Part shown: piece by piece, positions 19,227 through 27,544 of the stretch
How the letters are laid out: every line of letters begins with the position of its first letter
Numbering within the stretch: position 1 is the first letter of the stretch
From: Anaerolinea thermophila
GTDB lineage: Bacteria; Chloroflexota; Anaerolineae; Anaerolineales; Anaerolineaceae
Assembly (NCBI RefSeq): GCF_020723905.1
Contig: NZ_DYHZ01000003.1
Coordinates: forward strand, 124,001-188,000
Reading direction: 5' to 3'
Length of the DNA: 64,000 nt
The notes under the pieces: model-generated
Told to the model about the DNA's origin: nothing
Databases searched by the model: none
What the model saw: the letters and a program-made list of their open reading frames with translations, nothing else
Translations under genes and position numbers: made by a program

Positions 19227-19646
19227 ATGGGACGGGTAATAAATCCCGATAGCGCAGGCAAAGAAAGGACACGATTGACCAAAGCCACAGTTCTGGCTTT
19301 GCGGGCATTAATGCGGCAAACCCAACCCGATGATACATCCCGAGACCTGGCTTCTTTTATCTCAATTGCTTTAATTCAAATTTCAGAAACCATTGATGTT
19401 TCAGTTGAAGCCTGGGAAAAGCGTGGGTATTGGTTGAAAGCCGATCGTTTTCGCCGGGAGTGGGAATGGGCAAAACAGGCTGGTAAGCAGATGCAAGATG
19501 CCGTTCTGCAGGAGAACTGGGCAGAGATAGCCAGAATTTCTGCGTTTGTTGGTGGAAAGTTGATGAAAGTAGTCGTTTCGGATAAGCATCGTTTGGGCAC
19601 GCCGTGGGTTGGCGCATATCAGTTATTGCGCAAATCAAGCCAGTAA
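19227..19646 (+). CDS. Unknown small helical protein
   Basis: 139 residues, not recognised. It is basic at the N-terminus (GKERTRLTKATVLALRALMRQ) and predicted mostly helical, with several Trp residues in the middle (EAWEKRGYWLKADRFRREWEWA). It has no signal peptide or membrane segment. The track's start at 19215 overlaps the ribosome site: ATGGAGGAGACAATG provides GGAGGAG for the second ATG, so I chose 19227. It is monocistronic, with a promoter in front and a terminator behind. Coding bias and conserved signals suggest a real gene. Confidence 0.75.
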   Translation: MGRVINPDSAGKERTRLTKATVLALRALMRQTQPDDTSRDLASFISIALIQISETIDVSVEAWEKRGYWLKADRFRREWEWAKQAGKQMQDAVLQENWAEIARISAFVGGKLMKVVVSDKHRLGTPWVGAYQLLRKSSQ

Positions 19647-19650
19647 AAAA

Positions 19651-19685
19651 AACACAAGGCTGGAAAAAACCAGCCTTGTGTTTTT
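19651..19685. terminator. Bidirectional intrinsic terminator
   Basis: ACACAAGGCTGG and CCAGCCTTGTGT form a perfect stem with a run of A on the left and T on the right. It serves the plus-strand unknown gene and the minus-strand acyl-CoA synthetase, which converge here. Confidence 0.9.
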
Positions 19686-19700
19686 ATTTAATGAATGAGT

Positions 19701-21812
19701 TTACTTCTTCCTCAAAATGATGCGTGCGTCTACGACTTTCACCCCTTTGCCTTCGGCGTAAACCAGCACCGGGTTGGCATCCGATTCGCTGATTTCATCC
19801 GCGAGGTCCAGAATCATTGTGGAGTAAGAGCAAATCGTTTCAGCCAGGGCTTGCTTATCGCGAGGTTCTTCACCACGGACACCAGCCAGAATAGGTGCGC
19901 CGCGAATTTCTCCCAGCATGCGCAGGGCTTGCGAGGTGGATACCGGTGCAACGCGGAAGGTAACATCTTTCAGAACCTCAACAAAGATACCACCCAGACC
20001 GAACATCATGGTAGGGCCAAAGGTGGCGTCATTGACAGAACCGAGGATAACTTCGGTGCCCCACGGCGCCATTTCCTGAATGGCAATACCATGAATGCGC
20101 GCATCGGCTTTGTAGGCTTTTGCATTTGCCATGATCGTTCGGAATGCTTCGCGAACAGCATTTTCGTCTTTCAGGTTGACCTTTACGCCACCGGCGTCAG
20201 ATTTATGCAGAATGTCAGGGGAGACAATTTTCATCACAACCGGATAGCCAATTTCCTGAGCAAGGCGGACGGCTTCGTCTTCCGTTTTTGCCAGTGAGGT
20301 CCTGGTGACAGGCAAGCCATACAAAGCAAAGACCTGTTTGGCTTCGATCTCAGTGAGCGAATCCCGCCCTTCTGCGCGCGCACGTTCAATGATTTGAAGG
20401 GCTTCATTGCGATTTTCTCCACCACACAGAGTGATGGGTTCAGCGAGTAAGGTCTTGTTGCGGGCATATTCATTCAAAGCAGCAATGGCATTCACAGCAC
20501 GATCGGGAGCGCCGTAAGCAGGAATGCCGTTATCTACCAGCCAGCGCATGGCTTTGTCGGAGCGCTCGCCACCCACAAAGGAAACTGTTACAGGTTTCCC
20601 GTTGGCTCCTGAGTTGTCAATGGCGCTTTTGATGCCCTGAGCAATTTCCATCGGGTCGGTTACCGCGGTTTCACAGTACAATACCACCAGACCATCCACC
20701 CACGGGTGAGCGTAGGCGAACTTGATTGCATTGTGATACCATTCAGTGCCTGCCATGCCGGTCAGGTCCACCGGATTCTTGGCAGAGCCAAATTCGGGCA
20801 TGTGTTTTTTCAGTTCTTCCTGAACTTCCGCAGGCGCAAATTTCAACGGTACCCCATATTTCTCGGCTGCATCGGTTGCCAGCACGCCCACGCCACCGCC
20901 ATTGGTGATGATCAGAAGATTGTCGCCTTTCATGGGGGGCTGCAGAGATAAAGCCAGGGTGCGGTCGAAGAGATTATCCAGGTCGCTGGCTTGGACCACG
21001 CCGGCTTGCTGGAACGCCGCGCCATAAACTTTTGCCGCACCTGCCAGCGAACCGGTATGGGAGGCGGCTGCAGCGGCTCCATGGGAGGATACCCCGGCTT
21101 TTAAGGCAATAATAGGTTTATTGGTGCGACGGCAAACGTCCATGAAACGACGCCCATTTTTGAAACCTTCAATATAAAGGGTGATCGCCGTCGTGTTGGG
21201 GTCTTCATTCAACCATTCAATGATGTCTGCAAAGTCGAGATCAGACATGTTGCCAATGGAAATGAGTTTGTCGAAACCAACCCCGCGTACATAAGTGGCT
21301 GCGTCGATGGCAATCAGGAGAGCACCCGATTGAGAAACCAGGGATGCCTTTCCAGGAAGAGGAAGGTAAGGTGCAAAAGAGGCATTCATTCCAGAGGAGT
21401 TAGCCAGTACACCCACAATATTGGGGCCCAGGATGCGCATATTGTACTGATGAGCCTTCTGGACCAGTTCCTCTTCCAGTTCACGCTTACCGACCTCGCT
21501 GAAACCCGAGGTGATGATGACTAACCCTTTCACTCCCTTTTTTCCGCATTCTTCAACAGCAGGAATAACAAATTTTGCCGGGATGGTCATTACTGCCGCA
21601 TCAATATCTTCTGGTACATCAAGAACAGACGGGTAGGCTTTCAGACCCAGAATTTCTTCAGCACCCGGATTGATTGGGAAAATTTTGCCTTTGTATCCCT
21701 GGTTAATTAAGTTTGAGAGTACTGTGTAACCAATTTTCCCGGGGGTGCTGGATGCGCCGATCACAGCAATGGAACGCGGTGTCATGATCCCATTTAATGC
21801 TTCGTGCTTCAC
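19701..21812 (-). CDS. ADP-forming acetyl/acyl-CoA synthetase, fused alpha-beta subunits
   Basis: Converts acyl-CoA + ADP + Pi to acid + CoA + ATP, an energy-conserving step in fermenting anaerobes. 703 residues. The CoA-binding and ligase (alpha) part is N-terminal (IAVIGASSTPGKIGYTVL; the probable phosphorylated His is in AAASHTGSLAGAA). An ATP-grasp (beta) part starts near residue 480 (SLTEIEAKQVFALYGLPVT). Archaea often encode these parts as separate subunits. The start is GTG at 21812, with GGAGG five bases before it. The track's start at 21824 is a TTG in the ribosome site. Confidence 0.92.
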   Translation of the reverse strand: MKHEALNGIMTPRSIAVIGASSTPGKIGYTVLSNLINQGYKGKIFPINPGAEEILGLKAYPSVLDVPEDIDAAVMTIPAKFVIPAVEECGKKGVKGLVIITSGFSEVGKRELEEELVQKAHQYNMRILGPNIVGVLANSSGMNASFAPYLPLPGKASLVSQSGALLIAIDAATYVRGVGFDKLISIGNMSDLDFADIIEWLNEDPNTTAITLYIEGFKNGRRFMDVCRRTNKPIIALKAGVSSHGAAAAASHTGSLAGAAKVYGAAFQQAGVVQASDLDNLFDRTLALSLQPPMKGDNLLIITNGGGVGVLATDAAEKYGVPLKFAPAEVQEELKKHMPEFGSAKNPVDLTGMAGTEWYHNAIKFAYAHPWVDGLVVLYCETAVTDPMEIAQGIKSAIDNSGANGKPVTVSFVGGERSDKAMRWLVDNGIPAYGAPDRAVNAIAALNEYARNKTLLAEPITLCGGENRNEALQIIERARAEGRDSLTEIEAKQVFALYGLPVTRTSLAKTEDEAVRLAQEIGYPVVMKIVSPDILHKSDAGGVKVNLKDENAVREAFRTIMANAKAYKADARIHGIAIQEMAPWGTEVILGSVNDATFGPTMMFGLGGIFVEVLKDVTFRVAPVSTSQALRMLGEIRGAPILAGVRGEEPRDKQALAETICSYSTMILDLADEISESDANPVLVYAEGKGVKVVDARIILRKK

Positions 21813-21944
21813 GTTTTCCTCCAATTTTCAGGTCTTTTTATATCTTTTTCTATCACAAAAGACGCCACAAACAACCTTATTTTAAGCATTTTTTCCTTTA
21901 CTAAAGTAACGAGTTTGTTCGACATTTATCATAACAGAAATAAT

Positions 21945-21978
21945 CCCCTGCCTCTGTTTTTAACGGGTGAGACAGGGG
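21945..21978 (-). terminator. Probable terminator after htpG
   Basis: CCCCTGTCTC pairs with GAGGCAGGGG (one G-T wobble) around a 14-nt loop, followed on the minus strand by ATTATTTC. The T tract is weak. Confidence 0.5.
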
Positions 21979-22000
21979 AGATCGGGTTGAATTGACCAGT

Positions 22001-23848
22001 TTATTCCAGACTGCTCAGCATAATTTGCTCAATTCTCTTAATCATGCCGGGAGGGTTGGGGTGGATCCCCTCTGCCAGTAAGATATTTTCGTAAATTTGC
22101 TCAATAAGCGGTGGAAGACGCGGATCGTTTTCAGGCAATTCAGCCAGTTTTTTGATAATGGGGTGGCTTGGATTAATCTCTAGCGCCTTTTTAAAGTCCT
22201 GAACTTCTTTTTGCAATACGCGGTAAACGTGTTGCAAGGTTGGATCTTCGTCTGGTTGTATGCTGACCAACCGTGCGGGTGAGTCTACTAAACGGTTAGT
22301 GACTCGCACTTCTTCAACTTTATCAGCCAGCACCTGCTTCATGAATTTCAATAGCCGATCGACATTCTCTGCTCCCAGACTTTCTGCAGCCTTTCCATCT
22401 GTAGTGGGAGGGATAAAAGGTGTTTCCTTGCTGGCGTTAGCGAATCGCACATTTTGATATTCCAGCATGGATAACATCATCAAACCATCTAGAGGATCGG
22501 TCATGAGAAGCACATCAATACCCTGGTGTCTGAAGATATCCAGGTGAGGGCTGTGTTGAACTGTGAGAGGATGATCGCCAAGGATATAGTAAATTTTGTC
22601 CTGCGAGGCAGGTTTATTTTGTAAGTATTCGTCCAGTGATACCAGTTGATTTGGGTGGAAGAGGGTTGGAAAACGCAGAAGCGGAGTCAGTGAAGGAACA
22701 AATTCCTGGTTTGAAATGATTCCTTCTTTGATGTAATGTCGGAACTCGTTCCAGAACTTCGCATAGTCATCAGAGCGGGTCGACAAATCCCTGATCATGT
22801 CCAGTACGCGATGAGTGATCAGGCGACGGAGATGAGGAAGAAGCGGGCTGGCTTGCAGGGTCTCACGGGAAACATTGAGGGGTAAATCTTCCGAATCTAC
22901 TACACCCTGGATGAACCGTAAGAAATCAGGCAAAAGATCTCGGCAATATTCCTGGATCAGCACCTTTCGCGCGAATAACTTTAAACCATCCTCTTTTCTC
23001 AGAGAGAAGATTCCACGTTCTGGGGATGGAGGAATAAATAGCAGTGCATACAACTGAACGGGTGCGTCAACATTGAGGTGGGTATAGGCAAGCGGTGGAT
23101 TCACTTCTAACGTGAACTGCCGATAAAAATCGTAAGCCTCTTCTTGAGTAATTTCTTTACTGGCTTTGCGCCAGATAGCCATTCGTTGGTTCACAGGTTC
23201 TTTTTCGGAACCAAGGTAGATGGGAAATGGAATGTAGTCGGAATGTTTTTTGATAATTTCCCGTAAACGCTCAATGCGGGTAAATTCCTGAGCGTCTTCT
23301 CTCAGCTTTATTTCCACTGTAGTTCCACGGTTTGCTCTCTCGGCTGGTTCAACAGTAAAAGAATCTTCCCCGCGAGAGAACCAGACTGCACCTTGCCCTT
23401 CAGGTCGAAAAGTTCTTGAGATCACTCGAATCCATTCTGCGACCATAAAAGCAGAGTAGAATCCAACCCCAAATTGTCCAATAATATCGGTCATTTTCTG
23501 CTGAGAAGTCTGTGCGGCTTCAAGAAAGGCTTTTGCACCGGAATGAGCAATGGTTCCAAGATTTTCAACCATTTCCTCAGCAGTCATTCCGATTCCAGTG
23601 TCGCTAATCTTCAAAACACGGTTCTCAGGCTCTGTCTCGATTCGAATTGCCAGTTCTGCATCTGGATCCAATACGTTGCGATTGGTGAGCATTTCAAATT
23701 GTAACCGGCTCAAAGCATCACTGGCATTGGAGATTAATTCTCTGAGGAATACTTCGCGTTCGGAATAAAGAGAATGAATGAGGATGTTCAATAACTGCCG
23801 GGTCTCTGCACGGAAAGGAATTGCGGGATTGACAGTTTCTTGAGACAT
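22001..23848 (-). CDS. htpG: Chaperone protein HtpG (Hsp90)
   Basis: Cytoplasmic ATP-dependent chaperone. 615 residues. The N-terminal GHKL ATPase has RELISNASDALSRL, ISDTGIGMTAEEM and GQFGVGFYSAFMV. The middle domain contains the conserved catalytic region GVVDSEDLPLNVSRE. A shortened C-terminal dimerisation domain follows. GGGAGG precedes two nearby ATGs. The one at 23848 has better spacing than the one at 23854. Confidence 0.96.
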   Translation of the reverse strand: MSQETVNPAIPFRAETRQLLNILIHSLYSEREVFLRELISNASDALSRLQFEMLTNRNVLDPDAELAIRIETEPENRVLKISDTGIGMTAEEMVENLGTIAHSGAKAFLEAAQTSQQKMTDIIGQFGVGFYSAFMVAEWIRVISRTFRPEGQGAVWFSRGEDSFTVEPAERANRGTTVEIKLREDAQEFTRIERLREIIKKHSDYIPFPIYLGSEKEPVNQRMAIWRKASKEITQEEAYDFYRQFTLEVNPPLAYTHLNVDAPVQLYALLFIPPSPERGIFSLRKEDGLKLFARKVLIQEYCRDLLPDFLRFIQGVVDSEDLPLNVSRETLQASPLLPHLRRLITHRVLDMIRDLSTRSDDYAKFWNEFRHYIKEGIISNQEFVPSLTPLLRFPTLFHPNQLVSLDEYLQNKPASQDKIYYILGDHPLTVQHSPHLDIFRHQGIDVLLMTDPLDGLMMLSMLEYQNVRFANASKETPFIPPTTDGKAAESLGAENVDRLLKFMKQVLADKVEEVRVTNRLVDSPARLVSIQPDEDPTLQHVYRVLQKEVQDFKKALEINPSHPIIKKLAELPENDPRLPPLIEQIYENILLAEGIHPNPPGMIKRIEQIMLSSLE

Positions 23849-23923
23849 ATTCATCGTCCTCCCTGCGAGGTCATTATGTTTTTATCTTACAAATGGAACA
23901 TAAAAATTTTATAAACACGGAAA

Positions 23924-23961
23924 TGAAAACTCCGCCAGGATGAGAATACCTTGCGGAGTTT
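23924..23961 (-). terminator. Intrinsic terminator after the 180-residue unknown gene
   Basis: AAACTCCGC pairs with GCGGAGTTT around a 17-nt loop, followed by TTTTCATTTCC on the minus strand. It lies 22 bp beyond the stop at 23983. Confidence 0.7.
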
Positions 23962-23982
23962 AGTGTGAGATAAGTTGAATCT

Positions 23983-24525
23983 TTATCGTCTGGCAAAAAT
24001 GGCGGTTTCCTGCCGGACAAGAACATAGGGTACTCGAATATTTCCCAGATTCGGCAGTAAAAGGTTGGTGATTTCAGCGTCGTAGACAGGGGTGTACAGT
24101 TCGTGGGTTACCTCTAAAAATTTTTTCACATTGGAGGTTGTGGATAAGCGCAGGAATCCTTTGAATTGAAACGAGCCAAGCAAAACAAGCACGGGCTCCA
24201 TTTTTCGGTTGGGTTCGGTTGGATCGTAATCGATGGGATCTTGTTCAGGTGGAATCAGATGAAAGGCTTGTATTTGGGATAGGGGAATATGGAGCTCTGC
24301 GTACGAAGTAGGGCTGACCTGGCCCCCCGTTGTAATCATTCCTTTAGCGTTATAAAGGGTGATCCGATCTGGAACAGCGTTGGTTCTCAACCAGGTGCTG
24401 ACCCGAATGATTGTCTTGGTGATTAATTCTCCCCAGTAAATGCCTGAAAGCGTATATGCCATGACATGAGAGATTTTCTCGTCGGTGTCTGGGCGGGGGG
24501 ATGTTCCGGCAGGTTGTTCACTCAT
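23983..24525 (-). CDS. Unknown protein, 180 residues
   Basis: Not recognised. The protein appears soluble, with alternating beta segments. An early patch reads MAYTLSGIYWGELITKTII and a Pro/Asp-rich stretch follows (PPEQDPIDYDPTEPNRKMEP). Hydrophobic strands come after it (VLVLLGSFQFKGFLRLST). The ATG at 24525 has AGGAG in front. The track's longer start at 24555 overlaps the upstream gene. It follows the threonine-dehydrogenase-like gene by 10 bp and is probably co-transcribed with it, but nothing links the functions directly. Confidence 0.65.
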   Translation of the reverse strand: MSEQPAGTSPRPDTDEKISHVMAYTLSGIYWGELITKTIIRVSTWLRTNAVPDRITLYNAKGMITTGGQVSPTSYAELHIPLSQIQAFHLIPPEQDPIDYDPTEPNRKMEPVLVLLGSFQFKGFLRLSTTSNVKKFLEVTHELYTPVYDAEITNLLLPNLGNIRVPYVLVRQETAIFARR

Positions 24526-24535
24526 AGCACACTCC

Positions 24536-25564
24536 TCATGAGGATTGATTCGCATATCGTTGTCGAATTGCCGGGATCAGGTATTCTTCAAAAGCCCGAT
24601 TGAAATCATAGTCGGGTTGCCATCCCCAGTCTTGTCGCGCAGTACTGTCATCAATATCGGCTGGCCAGGAATCCACAATTTTCTGGCGACTTAAGTGGGG
24701 GGAAAACTCCACCTGCGCATGAGGAAAATATTTCCTCACGGCTTGGTAAATTTCTTCAGCAGAAGGGCTGAAACTGGTTACATTATATACCGTTTGCCTG
24801 AGTTTTTCTCGAGGGGCTTCATGGAGCATTAATAAGGCTTTAACTGCATCAGGCATTGCCATGAAGGGCAGTCTGGTATCCGGGCGGACAAAGCACCGAT
24901 AGGGGAGGTTTTGAGCGGCATGGTGAAGCATCTCGGGACCATAATCGCTTGTTCCACCCGTGGGAATGGTCATCGCACTGATCAAGCCGGGGAAACGCAG
25001 GCAGCGGAAGTCTATACTGCTTTTCTCAGGTTCGGCAGCCAGTTGCCGGTAATGATAGGCGTAGTATCTACCCAGATGCTCGCAATACAATTTGTTGCAT
25101 CCATACATGGTGATGGGATTTCCCCATTCGTTTTCTTTGACCTTACCTAGAGAGTTTTTTACCTCCAGCGAGGGAATACCATAGGCTGCAATCGAACTGG
25201 GATAGATGAACTTGACAGGTTGTCCCTGCCATTGGGATTGTTCTACTGCCAGACGCAAAAGATTCAGCGTTCCTTCGACATTGATTCGGTGGGCTGTTTC
25301 GGGGTTATATTCCGCTTTGGTAGAAAGAATGGAGGCTAAATGGAAAATACTGCGAATTTCGAACTCGACGACCATCCTCCCAAGGAGCATTTGATCCAAA
25401 ATGTCTCCCTGAATGGTCCGCATACAATAGGGCTTTAGTTCTTCATCGAGCGGCTGGACATCAAGGGCAATGATATTTACGTTTCCTTGCTGTCCCAAAT
25501 GGGTAATTAACCCGTGTCCAATTTCACCGTTGGCTCCGGTTATTAATACAACTTCTTTTCGCAT
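24536..25564 (-). CDS. Extended SDR oxidoreductase, L-threonine 3-dehydrogenase-like
   Basis: 342 residues. The N-terminal Rossmann motif is VLITGANGEIGHGLITHL, with NVEGTLNLL, a Ser-containing strand (FIYPSSIAAYG) and the catalytic YxxxK (MYGCNKLYCE). The stretch GGTSDYGPEMLHHA followed by CFVRPDTRLPFMAMPDA closely resembles SDR-type bacterial threonine dehydrogenases rather than UDP-sugar epimerases. Those oxidise threonine to 2-amino-3-ketobutyrate. A UDP-sugar epimerase role cannot be excluded. GGAGGGG precedes the ATG. Confidence 0.75.
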   Translation of the reverse strand: MRKEVVLITGANGEIGHGLITHLGQQGNVNIIALDVQPLDEELKPYCMRTIQGDILDQMLLGRMVVEFEIRSIFHLASILSTKAEYNPETAHRINVEGTLNLLRLAVEQSQWQGQPVKFIYPSSIAAYGIPSLEVKNSLGKVKENEWGNPITMYGCNKLYCEHLGRYYAYHYRQLAAEPEKSSIDFRCLRFPGLISAMTIPTGGTSDYGPEMLHHAAQNLPYRCFVRPDTRLPFMAMPDAVKALLMLHEAPREKLRQTVYNVTSFSPSAEEIYQAVRKYFPHAQVEFSPHLSRQKIVDSWPADIDDSTARQDWGWQPDYDFNRAFEEYLIPAIRQRYANQSS

Positions 25565-25650
25565 ACCCCTCCCAGGCGAGAAACAGAATGGATGTTTTTA
25601 TTGTAATGGATTGGATAGAGAATTGAACTGGTCAAATATCACCCTTAAAG

Positions 25651-25681
25651 AAAAAAAACCTCCGAATTTTTTTATCGGAGG
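25651..25681 (-). terminator. Intrinsic terminator after the rhodanese gene
   Basis: The stem CCTCCGA/TCGGAGG is followed by eight T residues on the minus strand. It lies 17 bp after the second (true) stop of the rhodanese gene at 25698. That position fits a gene ending there and not at the UGA at 25821. Confidence 0.88.
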
Positions 25682-25697
25682 GTACAACCTTACAACC

Positions 25698-26183
25698 TCA
25701 AGGCTCGATTGGGTATTTCGCATCTACCCAGGCTTTTAAACCGCCTGATAAAGGCTTCACTTTTTCATATCCTTTGCTGAGAAGAATGTCAGCCGCACGG
25801 GCTGAACTGTTTTCGGCTGGTCAGGTGCAATATAAAATGATCCATTGATCTTTGGGTAGTTCATTCAGCCTGGATTCCAGAACCCCAAGGGGGATATTAA
25901 TAGCCCCTTTAATGTGCTGTTGAGCATACGAGTTTGAGTCCCGAACATCAACAAAAATGGCACTTTGAGTGTCGAAGGCTTTTTTGGCGTCTTCAAGAGA
26001 AATCCGTGGAATATTCGCAAAGGGAATTCCCAGATCTGGAGTTGCAGTGATCGTGGGGTTGCTGGGGGGATTGAACACCAGCCACATAAGCAATCCTATC
26101 AGAATTAACCCTGTGCCACCCAATAATAACACCATGGGTGAAAGATGCGATGGTTTTCTTTTCTTTGGTTGAGACGATTTCAT
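25698..26183 (-). CDS. Membrane-anchored rhodanese with in-frame UGA (probable selenoprotein)
   Basis: 161 residues if the UGA at 25821-25823 is read through. A basic N-terminus (MKSSQPKKRKPS) and one membrane segment (MVLLLGGTGLILIGLLMWLV) anchor a rhodanese domain: FVDVRDSNSYAQQHIKGAINIP, then WIILYCT-[UGA]-PAENSSARAADILL, and a normal family C-terminus ending in GGLKAWVDAKYPIEP. In the CxCP-type relatives the UGA position is usually Cys. A SECIS-like hairpin follows directly, and a terminator follows the downstream stop. Selenocysteine is the likely reading. A recent nonsense mutation or base error is the alternative. The track lists only the upstream part (to 25821). Confidence 0.75.
25788..25823 (-). 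promoter_or_regulatory. Candidate bacterial SECIS element
   Basis: After the UGA the RNA can fold as GU(U)CAGCC-CGUGC-GGCUGAC: a 5-bp upper stem, a single bulged U and an apical loop CGUGC. The loop begins 22 nt after UGA and has G as its second base. These features fit the general bacterial SECIS model (loop 16-37 nt from UGA, G in the first two loop bases, bulged U as in E. coli fdhF). Confidence 0.6.
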
Positions 26184-26278
26184 AAGGACCTTTTCTTTTG
26201 TAACACGACTATTTTTATCGAATTATACACCGGGATTAAAGAAATATATTTTCCAAAAGGGAGGTTGTAAGAAAATAC

Positions 26279-27541
26279 TTAATGATTTTTATCGATGAGG
26301 AAAAGAAGAAAGCCCAATATGCTGACGGAGCCGCTGATGATCAATGCTGCATTGAATCCCAGTATGCCTGCGAGAGTGGTTCCAATGAAGGGTGCAATGA
26401 TAGAAGAGACATACTGAATACTTTGCGCAGTGGAGACAAATATGGCACTGTATTTTTCAGGAACTGTGCGCATTAATTCATCGAAGAACACCAGATTCAA
26501 CCCCGCTTGAAAGATACCCGCCAGCCCTGCATAAAACGGAATGGGCCATACCGTGTGAGTGATCCCAGTGAGAATCGGATAGAGAGATACCCCAAAAGTG
26601 GTGGCAAGTAAAACCCGCCTGGAACCGTACCGACGCGACTGTCTGGTCCACAGGAAATAACCCAGAATGAGAATGGCCGTTTGTGCGGTGTTAATTGTCG
26701 CAATCCAGCTATCGGGTGCATGCAATTGACGCACAAAGTAAAGCGGAAACAAGGGCGCTGCCATGGTGGTGCCAATGGAGAAGACAAACCGTTTTAGATT
26801 GAAAGAAACAAACGACTTTTCTTCAAGAATAAGATGCAAAAATTCACGAAGACCTTCTCTGAAGGAAGAAGGACGTTCTGTGGATACCTCTTGAGGGGGG
26901 ATATTTAAATGGCTTGAAAAGTAATAACTGATCAGCCCTCCAGCAGATAAAGCCAGAAAGACAATTTGATAGTTTAATGGGAAAGAGGGTATGCGATCCA
27001 GCGCTTGTCCAACCAGAATGACAGTGAGTGTAGTGGTTAATCCCAGGATGGACCATCTTCGTGTCATCAACTCATAACGTCCCACGGGCCCTGCAACGGA
27101 ATTCATCACCACATTGAAAGAAATTGAAAGCAGTGTTTGAGGAAAGGTGGCAAAAGCCCAGATGGCTAGAATCCCAATAACTGCAGCGTGATCCTTTACT
27201 ACAAAAGTGATTAAACCGGTTAGGGCATAACAGGCAATTACCAGCAATCGGGCAAGGCTAAACCACGGCACAATGTTTCTTTGACGTTGAAGGAATTGCC
27301 CCAGAGGAATAGAAAGAAGCAAGCCAGTCACGGCTGGCATAGAAGTCAGCAATCCAACTTCAAAAGAAGAAGCGTGCAGGCGCGTTAAAAATACGGGAAG
27401 AAACGGTGCAGCAGCGCTGGCAATCCCGACTCCAATTGCATCCACCTGAACATTTATGAAATTTCGCCGTTGAATCTCTGAAGAAATTTCAGGGGTGGTA
27501 AACCATTTGTGAATTTTCTTCTGCCAGAATTGTATGGTCAT
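26279..27541 (-). CDS. Major facilitator superfamily transporter
   Basis: 420 residues with about 12 hydrophobic segments. After the first helices comes IPLGQFLQRQRNIVPW, the position of the MFS A-motif, although poorly conserved. The start lies only 3 bp after the stop of the HEAT/WD40 gene, so it is probably the last gene of the 36.7-26.3 kb operon. Nothing in the protein reveals the substrate. The downstream side has no obvious terminator before the rhodanese gene. Confidence 0.82.
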   Translation of the reverse strand: MTIQFWQKKIHKWFTTPEISSEIQRRNFINVQVDAIGVGIASAAAPFLPVFLTRLHASSFEVGLLTSMPAVTGLLLSIPLGQFLQRQRNIVPWFSLARLLVIACYALTGLITFVVKDHAAVIGILAIWAFATFPQTLLSISFNVVMNSVAGPVGRYELMTRRWSILGLTTTLTVILVGQALDRIPSFPLNYQIVFLALSAGGLISYYFSSHLNIPPQEVSTERPSSFREGLREFLHLILEEKSFVSFNLKRFVFSIGTTMAAPLFPLYFVRQLHAPDSWIATINTAQTAILILGYFLWTRQSRRYGSRRVLLATTFGVSLYPILTGITHTVWPIPFYAGLAGIFQAGLNLVFFDELMRTVPEKYSAIFVSTAQSIQYVSSIIAPFIGTTLAGILGFNAALIISGSVSILGFLLFLIDKNH

Positions 27542-27544
27542 GGA

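Noticed and set aside
19215-19646. Start of the small unknown gene at 19215
   Set aside because: This ATG overlaps the GGAGGAG ribosome site that serves the ATG at 19227.
25821-26183. Rhodanese gene as a 120-residue protein ending at the UGA
   Set aside because: The reading frame stays conserved for another 40 residues to a normal rhodanese C-terminus with a terminator behind it, so the UGA is unlikely to be the true end.
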